NCBI RefSeq assembly: GCF_013409255.1 | Contig: NZ_JACCAS010000001.1 | Span: forward strand, 620,001-684,000 | Reading direction: 5' to 3' | DNA from: Paraburkholderia bryophila | GTDB taxonomy: Bacteria; Pseudomonadota; Gammaproteobacteria; Burkholderiales; Burkholderiaceae | Length of the DNA stretch: 64,000 nt | Shown here: piece after piece, positions 1 to 7,453 of the stretch | Layout of the letters: each line of letters starts with the position of its first letter | Numbering within the stretch: the stretch's first letter is position 1 | Program-made: the position numbers and the translations under genes | Notes under the pieces: model-generated | The model's database searches: none | Seen by the model: the letters and a program-made list of their open reading frames with translations, nothing else | Told to the model about the DNA's origin: nothing

Positions 1-558
1 CGAGCCCGCCAGCACCAGGCTCGCCACCTTGTGCGGGAAACGCGCCGCATACATGGCCGCCATCCAGCCGCCCTGGCACAGACCGACCAGATTGACCCGA
101 CCGCCTACTTCGTCGACGCAGACATTCAGCTCGGCCAGATACTGATCGATCTCCAGATCTTTCATGTCGTCGGTGGCCGACTTCCAGTCGGTGAGATAAA
201 GCCGTGAGAGTCCGTTGTCCCGCAGCGTCTCCATCAGGCTTTGTCCCGGCTGATAGTCGGCGATCATCGCGCTGTGCCCGGCATAGGGCGCGTCGACGAT
301 GGTGGGCACGCCGCTCGCGTCCGGCGTCGAATAATCGCGGAACACCATGGTGCGCAGATCGAGCAAGGGCCGGTTTGCGGAAGCCAGCGCGGGACGCAGT
401 TCGAAGTGAATTTTCTCTTCTTCGGCGAGAAACGCGAGGTTCTTCGCCGACAGATCCGCGCTGGTCTTCAGCATCGTGGCGGCGGCGGCAATCGGCCAGA
501 AAAACGGCAGCGCAAAGGCAAAAGCCGGGTTCGGCGTGGTGGAGGAATCGTTCATCAT
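1..558 (-). CDS. PHA synthase-like alpha/beta hydrolase, 5' part only
   Basis: This leftward gene is cut by the window edge, so only the first 185-186 residues are visible. The visible part ends just after GLCQGG (about residues 170-175). That motif is the cysteine nucleophile elbow typical of poly(3-hydroxyalkanoate) synthases, where ordinary lipases have serine. The start is ATGATG at 558/555; the second ATG is better spaced from the AAAGGA upstream. It lies 51 bases after ackA and is probably the third gene of a pta-ackA-phaC-like operon, an arrangement I recall from other Burkholderiales. Storage-polymer synthesis or a PhaC-like acyltransferase role is inferred. The C-terminal Asp and His of the triad are outside the window. 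Confidence 0.72.
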   Translation of the reverse strand, partial: MMNDSSTTPNPAFAFALPFFWPIAAAATMLKTSADLSAKNLAFLAEEEKIHFELRPALASANRPLLDLRTMVFRDYSTPDASGVPTIVDAPYAGHSAMIADYQPGQSLMETLRDNGLSRLYLTDWKSATDDMKDLEIDQYLAELNVCVDEVGGRVNLVGLCQGGWMAAMYAARFPHKVASLVLAGS

Positions 559-609
559 GTCCTTCGAAAGGAAAGAATCGGGTGACCGGCAAGCAACGCG
601 TGAACAGGC

Positions 610-1788
610 TCAGCGATCCAGCAACCGGCGCGTGTGCCGGGCGATCATCAGGTTTTCATCGGTCGGCAAGACCCAGACGGCGACCGGCGACGCGGTGGTC
701 GAAATCAACGGACCGTGCCGCTGGTTGGCCGCCGGATCCACCTCTACGCCCAGCCATGCCGCGCTTTTGCCGATGCGCTCGCGAATCTGCGCCGCGTGCT
801 CGCCAATGCCGGCCGTAAACACCAGTGCGTCGAGTCCACCGAGTGCCGCGGCGAGCGAGCCGAGTTCGCGTGCGGCGCGATAGACGAACAGGTCGACAGC
901 CTCGCGCGCCGCCGGCGACTCGCTCGCGAGCAGCACGCGCATGTCGCTCGACAGGCCGGACACGCCCAGCAAACCCGAGCGCTCGTAAATCAGATGCTCG
1001 ACCTCGTCCGGGCTCATCCCCTCGTGCTGGATCAGGTACAGCACCACGCCCGGATCGAGCGCGCCGGTGCGCGTGCCCATCGGCAGACCGTCGACAGCGG
1101 TGAACCCCATCGTGCTCGCGACACTCCGGCCGCCGCGCAGCGCGCACATGCTGGCGCCGTTGCCCAGGTGCGCGACCACGACCCTGCCGCTGGCCTGTTG
1201 CGGCGCAACGGCGGCCAATGCGCCGCTGATGTATTCGTACGACAGCCCATGAAACCCGTAGCGCCGGATACCCTTGTCCGTGAGTTCGCGCGGCAGCGCG
1301 AACGCCTGCGCGAGCGGCGGCTGACTGTGATGAAACGCCGTGTCGAAGCACGCGACTTGCGGCACATCGGGTGCAAATGCGGCCACAGCCCGGATCGCCG
1401 AGACGTGATGCGGTTGATGCAATGGCGCGAGCGGCGTCAGCGCCTCGATCGCGCGCAACACCGTCGCGTCGATCCTGACCGGTTCGGCGTAGTCGGGTCC
1501 GCCATGAACAACGCGATGGCCAATGCCGTCGAAGCCCGACTCGCCGCCCACGTGCGACGCGAACCAGTCATGAATCGCCGCGATGGCGCCGCGATGCCCC
1601 TGCCCGGACACCGCCGCATCGGCCAGTTCGCGGCCGTCCGCATCGCTGACGCGCAGACGCGGCGCCGTCTCGATCTCGTCGACCGCGCCATGCGCGCCGG
1701 CCACGAGCGAGCGATCCGCGCGCGTTTCATAGACGGAGAACTTGAGGCTCGACGATCCCGCATTCAGAATCAGCAGAGGCTCACGCAT
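610..1788 (-). CDS. ackA: Acetate kinase (acetate/propionate kinase family)
   Basis: The 392-residue product transfers phosphate between acetyl phosphate and ADP/ATP in the cytoplasm. Family signatures are clear: NAGSSSLKF near the N-terminus, HLGNGASMCAL in the nucleotide fold, and GTRTGALDPG. Length is normal for AckA (about 400). I chose ATG 1788 (MREPLLILNAG) because the motif starts eight residues in and the ATG overlaps the pta stop by 8 bases, giving translational coupling; the longer upstream frame has no family likeness. With pta it forms the Pta-AckA overflow route, here apparently under oxygen control (see the FNR box upstream of pta). Confidence 0.95.
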   Translation of the reverse strand: MREPLLILNAGSSSLKFSVYETRADRSLVAGAHGAVDEIETAPRLRVSDADGRELADAAVSGQGHRGAIAAIHDWFASHVGGESGFDGIGHRVVHGGPDYAEPVRIDATVLRAIEALTPLAPLHQPHHVSAIRAVAAFAPDVPQVACFDTAFHHSQPPLAQAFALPRELTDKGIRRYGFHGLSYEYISGALAAVAPQQASGRVVVAHLGNGASMCALRGGRSVASTMGFTAVDGLPMGTRTGALDPGVVLYLIQHEGMSPDEVEHLIYERSGLLGVSGLSSDMRVLLASESPAAREAVDLFVYRAARELGSLAAALGGLDALVFTAGIGEHAAQIRERIGKSAAWLGVEVDPAANQRHGPLISTTASPVAVWVLPTDENLMIARHTRRLLDR

Positions 1789-2749
1789 GCTGGATGTCCC
1801 AGATCGCGTCCAGCGCCTGCGTGACCACGCGATTGCGATGCGCATACAGCGCCGCGACCGCGCAACTCGCCATGCGGGCGCGCTCGTTGTCGGCGCGGCT
1901 CGTCAGGATGATCGGCACGCGCGCGCCGAGCACGATGCCGGCCGCGTCCGCCTTCGCCAGATAGGTCAGTTCCTTGGCCAGCATGTTGCCGGCTTCGAGG
2001 TCCGGCACCAGCAGAATGTCCGCGTCGCCGGCCACGGGAGAATTCAGATGCTTGATCGCCGCCGCTTGCTCGCTGATCGCGTTGTCGAACGCGAGCGGAC
2101 CGTCGATGATCGCGCCGCCGATCTGCCCGCGATCGGCCATTTTGCAGAGCGCGGCGGCGTCGAGCGTCGACGGGATTTTCGACGTGACGGTTTCCAGCGC
2201 GGACAGCACCGCCACTTTCGGCAAGGCAATCCCCAGCGCGTGTGCGAGTTCGATCGCGTTGCGCACGATGTCGGCTTTCTGTTCCAGCGTCGGGAAGATG
2301 TTGACGGCGGCGTCCGTGATGAAAAGCGGCTTCGGATAGGTCGGCACGTCCATGATGAAAACGTGACTCAAACGCCGTTCGGTACGAATGCCGGTGTCCT
2401 TGCGAACCACTTCCTCCAGCAGTTCATCCGTATGCAGGCTGCCTTTCATCAGCGCGTCCGCTTCGCCGGCGCGCACCAGCTCGACCGCCTTCGCGGCCGC
2501 CGCATGACTATGCGGCGCATCGACGACGCGGAAGGCAGCCAGATCGAGTTCGAGCGACGCGGCCAGGCGACGGATGCGGCCTTCCGGACCGATCAGCGTC
2601 GGTACGATCAACCCGGCCTCAGAGGCTTCCACTGCGCCGCGCAACGAGACTTCGTCGCACGGGTGGACCACGGCGGTTCGCACGGGCGTGAGCGCACGGC
2701 AACTGGCAATCAGTGCATCGTAATGCCGATGCGGACGGGGCTCGGACAT
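1781..2749 (-). CDS. pta: Phosphate acetyltransferase / butyryltransferase
   Basis: The 322-residue protein is of the short PTA/PTB type, which lacks the N-terminal DRTGG and P-loop-like parts of long Pta enzymes. It should convert acetyl-CoA (or butyryl-CoA) and phosphate to acyl phosphate for the downstream kinase. Visible likeness includes MKGSLHTDELL and the C-terminal stretch from ILLVPDLEAGNMLAKEL to GARVPIILTSRAD, typical of the family. Start ATG 2749 (MSEPRPHRHYD) follows AGGAG by 10 bases; the longer frame to 2851 runs over the promoter. It is the first gene of the operon pta-ackA-PHA-synthase-like. Whether acetyl- or butyryl-CoA is preferred cannot be read from the sequence. Confidence 0.92.
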   Translation of the reverse strand: MSEPRPHRHYDALIASCRALTPVRTAVVHPCDEVSLRGAVEASEAGLIVPTLIGPEGRIRRLAASLELDLAAFRVVDAPHSHAAAAKAVELVRAGEADALMKGSLHTDELLEEVVRKDTGIRTERRLSHVFIMDVPTYPKPLFITDAAVNIFPTLEQKADIVRNAIELAHALGIALPKVAVLSALETVTSKIPSTLDAAALCKMADRGQIGGAIIDGPLAFDNAISEQAAAIKHLNSPVAGDADILLVPDLEAGNMLAKELTYLAKADAAGIVLGARVPIILTSRADNERARMASCAVAALYAHRNRVVTQALDAIWDIQHA

Positions 2750-2849
2750 GAGCAGCACACTCCTGAAAAACAGCGTGTTGAAGGGTGGATTCCTGCGAGA
2801 GCATCGGGGCGTTGCGCGAGGCGCGACGCCGCCGTACCGCGACGAATCC

Positions 2850-2857
2850 ATAGTATT
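2850..2857 (-). promoter_or_regulatory. -10 element of the pta-ackA promoter
   Basis: Read leftward, the sequence is TAATACTA followed by T, giving TAATAC or TACTAT as -10. The transcription start would be near 2843-2845. There is no good -35 hexamer, which fits activator-dependent transcription from the FNR-type box 20 bases upstream. Confidence 0.5.
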
Positions 2858-2876
2858 AGGGTAAATCCCTGGGCCA

Positions 2877-2890
2877 TTGATCTAACTCAA
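2877..2890 (-). promoter_or_regulatory. FNR/Anr-type binding site
   Basis: TTGATCTAACTCAA matches the FNR/Anr consensus TTGAT-N4-ATCAA at nine of ten positions. Its centre (2883.5) lies about 39-41 bases upstream of the inferred leftward start, the class II activator position. It could also act on the rightward atpG-like frame that begins 30 bases away. Confidence 0.6.
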
Positions 2891-2919
2891 GCCGCACCCG
2901 GTATAGAACGCCTTACCCT

Positions 2920-4212
2920 GTGATGAACTGCGCGATGGAAATGATGGCGCGCACGAGAATGGCCAAGGCGCAGCGGCGCGCGCGGATCGCGCGTGTCGGG
3001 TTGATCGTGGTCAGCACCGACCGTGGCCTGTGCGGCCCGCTCAATAGCCGGCTGCTGATGCGTTGCGCCGAAAGCCTCAATGACCGGCAACGCGGCGGCA
3101 TGGAAGCCGACGTGATCGGCGCGCGCGGCGCCGGCCCGTTGATGCGGCACGGTGCCAATATCGTCGCGAGAACCGCCGCGTTGAGCGCGGATTTGCACTT
3201 CGAGTCGTTCTTCGGCGCGATGACCGTGCCGCTGAGCGGCTTTCTCGCCGGCCAGTTCGACGAGGTCTATGTGGCGTACAACCACCTGAGCAGCGCGCTC
3301 TCGTATGAACCGCGCATCGACAGGATCTTGCCGCTCGGTGAAATACGGCGCGAGGGTGATGAGGGCCAGCACGCCGCCGGTGCGGTGAGGACCGAATACC
3401 TGTATGAACCGAGTCCTAAACCGGTCGTGGATGCGTTGCTGCTCCGCTATGTCGAAGCGCTGATCTACCAGGCGGTGGCCGAGAACAACGCCTGCGAACA
3501 ATGCGCGCGGATGTTCGCGATGCAGACGGCGACCGAGAATGCCGACCGCGTGATTCGCGATCTGCGGCATCTGTATCAGAAGACGCGCCAGGCGCAGATC
3601 ACGACGGAACTGTGCGAGATCGTCGGCGGCGCGGCGCGCAGGAGTAGCGGAGCCGCCGCGAGACCGCCGCGCAAACGGCAGCGGCAAAAGCGGCGGCAAC
3701 GCGACTCAACCGTTCAACGAATCCAGATTCAGCGTAATGATCTTGATCGACACCTCCTTGCAGGTGTTGTCGCGGCAGATTCCGCTGAACCAGATTTCGC
3801 CACCACCGATCATCACGCCCTGATCGCGGGAGAACAACGTCGCATAGGTCTGATGCGCGACCAGATCGACCAGCTTCGGCGTAAAGATCGCGTCGTAATG
3901 GGCGACGAAGTCGCGCTTCGTACGCAGCGTCACTTTCTTGCCGTGCAACGCGACGGTGATCGGATATTTGACCATGCCCGCGACGGCCGGTTTGTCGGCG
4001 CGCGCCACGGCCTGTTGCAATTGGTCGAAGAACTGGCGGTAAGGCACGTGGGAACCGAACAGAAAGTCCATCCGCGAATCGACGGCCTGATCGGTCTGGG
4101 CGTCGCTCTGCGTATCGCTCTGTGCGACCGCGAATGGCACGAAGCCGAATGCGAGGGCGATGCCGAGCACAGCGCCCGCGATCGATCGAACGTAAGCCGG
4201 GCGTCGGTGTGA
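2920..4212 (+). pseudogene. Degenerate F1 ATP synthase gamma subunit (atpG-like)
   Basis: Residues from about 5 onward resemble F-type gamma: AMEMMARTRMAKAQ near the start, VVSTDRGLCGPLN, YLYEPSPK, and QITTELCEIVGGAA at about 3597-3640. Two things are wrong. The first 20 or so residues of a normal gamma are missing, and about 45 residues are absent between the AMEM helix and RVGLIVVSTDRG, so the N-terminal coiled-coil helix that forms the rotor shaft cannot be whole. No stop follows the conserved C-terminus; the frame stays open to 4212 through the opposite strand of the next gene. The start shown is GTG; an ATG follows at once. No other atp genes are near. I read it as a remnant or a repurposed fragment, not a working subunit. 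Homology proper ends near 3640. Confidence 0.7.
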
Positions 4213-4227
4213 GGTGGTGCGTTCCAT
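3706..4227 (-). CDS. Secreted hypothetical protein
   Basis: The 173-residue product begins with a positively charged stretch, then a hydrophobic run (about residues 14-34, SIAGAVLGIALAFGFVPFAV) ending AVAQS, a good Sec signal peptide. The mature part is rich in charged residues, with a likely disulfide pair in SGICRDNTCKEV near the C-terminus. Export to the periplasm is inferred. I do not recognise a named family. It stands alone between the atpG remnant and the response regulator, reading convergently with the former. Start ATG 4227 is the only one that keeps the whole signal peptide. Confidence 0.75.
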   Translation of the reverse strand: MERTTSHRRPAYVRSIAGAVLGIALAFGFVPFAVAQSDTQSDAQTDQAVDSRMDFLFGSHVPYRQFFDQLQQAVARADKPAVAGMVKYPITVALHGKKVTLRTKRDFVAHYDAIFTPKLVDLVAHQTYATLFSRDQGVMIGGGEIWFSGICRDNTCKEVSIKIITLNLDSLNG

Positions 4228-4283
4228 TGCGGCGTTCTCTTCTCGTTACGTTATAAAAAGGACGCCCATTATCACCTCTCCCT

Positions 4284-5639
4284 TCACCCCGCCTCCGTAT
4301 CCCGCCCCGAATCCGCTACATCAATCCCATAGCGCTTGAGCTTGGCATACAGCAGTTGCCGGTTGACGTTCAAACGCCGCGCGGCATCGGTGCGATTGTT
4401 GCCGCTATCGCGGAGCGCGCGGCGAATCAGCATCTCTTCGAGCCTTGCCAGCGCGGAAGGCAAATCCTCATCCGGCCAGTCGAATTCGAGCGCCGAATCC
4501 TGCGGCGAGCGCGCGTCCTGCAAAAACGCCAGGTCGGTCGCGTGGATGTACTCGCCGCGCACCATCACCGCGGCGCGCTCCATCGCGTTTTTCAGTTCGC
4601 GCACATTACCGGGCCACGCGAAGCGGATCAGCAACGCCGCGGCATCGGCAGACAAGCGCTTGCCGGCGGCCACCCGCGTCAGAAAATACTCGGCGAGCGG
4701 CACGATGTCGGCAATCCGCGCCGATAGCGGCGGCAGATGAATCGGCACCACGTGGAGCCGGTAGAACAGGTCCTCCCGAAAGCTGCCCTCGCGCACGCTA
4801 CGCTGCAAATCGCGGTGAGTCGCGGCGATCACACGCACGTCGACCGGCACCGGTTTGCCGCCGACCGGCACGACCACCCGCTCCTGCAACGCGCGCAGTA
4901 TCTTGGCCTGCATCGCCATATCCATATCGCCGATCTCGTCGAGAAACAGCGTGCCGTGCGCGGCCTGACGAAACGCGCCGTCCCGATCGGCGGTCGCGCC
5001 GGTGAATGCGCCGCGCGCGTGGCCGAACAGCTCGCTCTCCAGCAGATCGACCGGAATCGCCGCGCAATTCACCGCGACGAACGGCCGGTCGTGACGCAGC
5101 CCGTGTTCGTGAATCGCCCGCGCGACCACTTCCTTACCGGTGCCGGTTTCGCCGGTGATCAGCACGGTGGCGTCGCTGTCGGCGAGCACGCCGATAGTCT
5201 TCTGCACGGTCCGCATCGCCTCGCTCGACCCGATGATCGCCTCGGCCTCCTCCGCCGGAAAACTCGCGCCGGGTTCGGCAACGCTCGACAGCATCCGCTG
5301 CAGCACCTGCGCGAGATCGGCGCGGCCAATCGGCTTGGTCAGGTGATCGAATGCACCGAGCCGCATCGCTTCGATCGTATTGGACGCGGTGGCGTGCGCG
5401 GTCAGCACCGTCACCGCCGGCGCCTTGGGCCGCGCGCGCAACCGGCGCAGCACCTCGAGTCCGTCGATGCCGGGCATGCGCAGATCCAGAAACATCGCGC
5501 TCACCGGCTCGGTGTCGAGCAGTGCCAGCGCGCTCAAACCGTCGGCGGCGAGGCAGGCGGTGTGGCCGAGATCGACCACGACTTCGGCGAGCGCGTCGCG
5601 CATGGTGGCGTCGTCGTCGACGATCAGGATGTGGGGCAT
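4284..5639 (-). CDS. NtrC-family sigma-54 response regulator
   Basis: The 451-residue protein has the three NtrC-type parts in order. The receiver domain (residues 1-120) has acid pocket VDDD (7-10) and phospho-acceptor D52 in FLDLRMPG. The AAA+ domain (about 140-370) has Walker A GETGTGKE and the sigma-54 contact loop GAFTGA. The C-terminal Fis-type helix-turn-helix is near 405-440 (ALRDSGNNRTDAARRLNVNR). It should activate sigma-54 RNA polymerase when phosphorylated by the adjacent kinase, whose 3' end it overlaps by 16 bases. The divergent mdtABC pump with a sigma-54 promoter is the obvious target (inference). Confidence 0.95.
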   Translation of the reverse strand: MPHILIVDDDATMRDALAEVVVDLGHTACLAADGLSALALLDTEPVSAMFLDLRMPGIDGLEVLRRLRARPKAPAVTVLTAHATASNTIEAMRLGAFDHLTKPIGRADLAQVLQRMLSSVAEPGASFPAEEAEAIIGSSEAMRTVQKTIGVLADSDATVLITGETGTGKEVVARAIHEHGLRHDRPFVAVNCAAIPVDLLESELFGHARGAFTGATADRDGAFRQAAHGTLFLDEIGDMDMAMQAKILRALQERVVVPVGGKPVPVDVRVIAATHRDLQRSVREGSFREDLFYRLHVVPIHLPPLSARIADIVPLAEYFLTRVAAGKRLSADAAALLIRFAWPGNVRELKNAMERAAVMVRGEYIHATDLAFLQDARSPQDSALEFDWPDEDLPSALARLEEMLIRRALRDSGNNRTDAARRLNVNRQLLYAKLKRYGIDVADSGRDTEAG

Positions 5640-7093
5640 GGCAGGATGATCTCGAAAGTAGTGCCGTGGTCGGCCGATACAAAACGCGCGGCGCCGCCGT
5701 GCGCCACCGCGACTTCGCGCACGATCGACAAGCCTAAACCGGTGCCGTCGGGCCGTCCGGTCACGAACGGCTCGAACAGATGATCCTGAATATCGACGGG
5801 CGGCCCCGAGCCGCGATCGTGCACGGACAGCACCAGCGCATCCGTGCGACGCAGCGCGGCGACCTCGATCCGGCTGCCGGCCGGCGCGGCGTTGATCGCG
5901 TTCAGAATCAGATTGTCGAGCGCGCGCTGCACCTGGTCCGGGTCGAAGCGCGCTTCCTGCCAGTCGGCCGAACTCGCAATCGTCAACTGTTTGGCGGCGG
6001 CGCGCTCCGTATGCTCAGCGACGCAGGCTTCGAGAAACGCGCTGACTTCGATCAGCTCGCGTTTCGGTTCGTCGTGCTCGGTGATGCTCAGCAGCCGGCG
6101 CACCAGCGCATCGAGCCGTTCGATCTCGCCGAGAATCACACGTAACGCCTGCGGTTGACGCTCGGCGCCGCCCGCGACCGCGCTTTCCGCTTTCAGCCGC
6201 ATCGCCGCGATCGGGTTGCGGATCTCATGCGCGACGCCGGCGGCCACCCGGCCGATCGCGGCGAGACGCTCGGCGGTCGCCATCTGCCGGGCGAGCGTGT
6301 CGCCCCGCTGTCGCGCGGCCGATAGCCGTCGGCCGGCCTCGTTCAGCGCCAGGACGATCCGGTCCAGCTCGCGCTCGTGGGTAGGCGGCAACACCGGCAG
6401 GTCGGCCACATCGTACGAACTGAGCGCCGTCTCGATCTGCGACACATGGCGCGACCAGGTCATCGTCAGATGCGTCAGCAGCGCGGCCGCGATCAGCACC
6501 GTCACCAGCAGCACGGCTTGCCCCGCCATCAGTTGATAGTAGCTGCGGCCCGCGAAGGTGAAGGTCCATGTCATGGTCCAGGCCGTCAGATGCGGGATCG
6601 GCCCCGGCAGCGGACAGGCCGAGATCAGCAAGGTCTGCGAGCGCGCGCCGTAGCGGTGACTGGCCGCACGGTCGCTGGTCAGCGCGGCCGCATTGATTTC
6701 GCGGATGCGCGGCAGTTCGCCGCCCGGCGGATCGGTGCGCGGCGCGGCGCCGTCGTAGGTCGGAAACGCGTAGGCGAGCGAGCCCGTGTCGCCGTGCCAG
6801 ATGCCGCCCTGCACGCCCGGCCGGTTGCGCAACGCGTTCTGCACGACAGCGCTCAGACGGCCGCGCGCGGCGGTGTCGTCGGGCGCGGGCGGCGCGGCCC
6901 CCCAGTCGGCGCTATGCAGACGGTAGGCGGACGCGATCGCGTCGCACGCGCGGGCGTTTTCCGCGGCGGCCTGGCCGACCTGCGCCGCCGCCGATTGATG
7001 GAACAGCCCCACCATCAGCCAGGCAGTCGCGCCCGCCGCGACGACCAGCAGTGCAAGCAGCACGATCAGGCGGCCGCGTAACGATCGAAGCAT
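5624..7093 (-). CDS. Membrane sensor histidine kinase
   Basis: The 489-residue kinase has a first transmembrane helix at about residues 8-30, a periplasmic domain of about 140 residues, a second helix near 178-202, a HAMP-like linker, the DHp box GVAHEIRNPIAAM with phospho-acceptor His near residue 289, and an HATPase domain with N box NLILNAINAAP and G boxes DRGSGPP and GTGLGLSI. It should phosphorylate the NtrC-type regulator encoded just downstream with overlapping ends. The periplasmic sensor shows no family I can name; its ligand is unknown. The start is ATG 7093. A sigma-54-like promoter about 50 bases upstream suggests the pair may be autoregulated. Confidence 0.93.
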   Translation of the reverse strand: MLRSLRGRLIVLLALLVVAAGATAWLMVGLFHQSAAAQVGQAAAENARACDAIASAYRLHSADWGAAPPAPDDTAARGRLSAVVQNALRNRPGVQGGIWHGDTGSLAYAFPTYDGAAPRTDPPGGELPRIREINAAALTSDRAASHRYGARSQTLLISACPLPGPIPHLTAWTMTWTFTFAGRSYYQLMAGQAVLLVTVLIAAALLTHLTMTWSRHVSQIETALSSYDVADLPVLPPTHERELDRIVLALNEAGRRLSAARQRGDTLARQMATAERLAAIGRVAAGVAHEIRNPIAAMRLKAESAVAGGAERQPQALRVILGEIERLDALVRRLLSITEHDEPKRELIEVSAFLEACVAEHTERAAAKQLTIASSADWQEARFDPDQVQRALDNLILNAINAAPAGSRIEVAALRRTDALVLSVHDRGSGPPVDIQDHLFEPFVTGRPDGTGLGLSIVREVAVAHGGAARFVSADHGTTFEIILPCPTS

Positions 7094-7155
7094 GGTGTTG
7101 TCCCGTGTTTTATCTCTGGCTGTCTCTGGCGCAGTCCCTCAGCCGCACTCCCTGA

Positions 7156-7172
7156 TGCGAATGGTATGCCAG
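7156..7172 (-). promoter_or_regulatory. Sigma-54-like promoter of the two-component genes
   Basis: Read leftward: CTGGCATACCATTCGCA. The GG and GC dinucleotides have the exact -24/-12 spacing; the only departure in the -12 block is TCGC for TTGC. The predicted start is near 7145, about 50 bases before the kinase ATG. Confidence 0.5.
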
Positions 7173-7190
7173 AGCGAGGCTATCTGGCAT
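7166..7190. repeat. Short inverted repeat ATGCCAGA-N9-TCTGGCAT
   Basis: Perfect 8-base arms with a 9-base spacer. The left arm overlaps the -24 block of the leftward sigma-54-like promoter, so part of the symmetry may be incidental, or it may be a binding site over that promoter. Confidence 0.4.
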
Positions 7191-7301
7191 GGGTGGGCGC
7201 TTTCGCAGGCCATCGGCGGGCATTTGGCCGACGTGGCGAGGGTGCCCGGCGCGGCGCAACAGTCTTTCGAGCGCACACCGTCGCTCGTCGTGCGTTCGAC
7301 A

Positions 7302-7342
7302 TTGTCCTGATTTGCGACACCTCGCGTCGTGAATCAGGACAA
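7302..7342. promoter_or_regulatory. Dyad: candidate upstream activator site for the NtrC-type regulator
   Basis: Perfect 11-base arms TTGTCCTGATT (7302-7312) and AATCAGGACAA (7332-7342). A smaller CGAC/GTCG pair lies inside. The centre at 7322 lies about 98 bases upstream of the predicted mdtA start, the usual place for an NtrC-type enhancer, and about 177 bases from the predicted leftward start, so it could serve both promoters. Confidence 0.6.
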
Positions 7343-7392
7343 CCGGCTGCCGCCTGTGCGTGCGCGAACCCGAAGGCATCGGCATCGCACCG

Positions 7393-7409
7393 TTGGCATG
7401 GTGGTTGCA
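7393..7409 (+). promoter_or_regulatory. Sigma-54 promoter of mdtABC-OMF
   Basis: TTGGCATGGTGGTTGCA fits the sigma-54 consensus TTGGCACG-N4-TTGCW with one clear change (T for C in CACG) and exact GG/GC (-24/-12) spacing. The predicted start is near 7420, 34 bases before the mdtA start codon. Confidence 0.72.
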
Positions 7410-7453
7410 AAGCATAGCCGGCAAACCACCCTGTCTGATCGAACGAGGCGCAC

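Noticed and set aside
7181..7197. Second rightward sigma-54-like site CTGGCATGGGTGGGCGC
   Set aside because: The GG is present but GC does not fall at the -12 position; the site at 7393 is much better.
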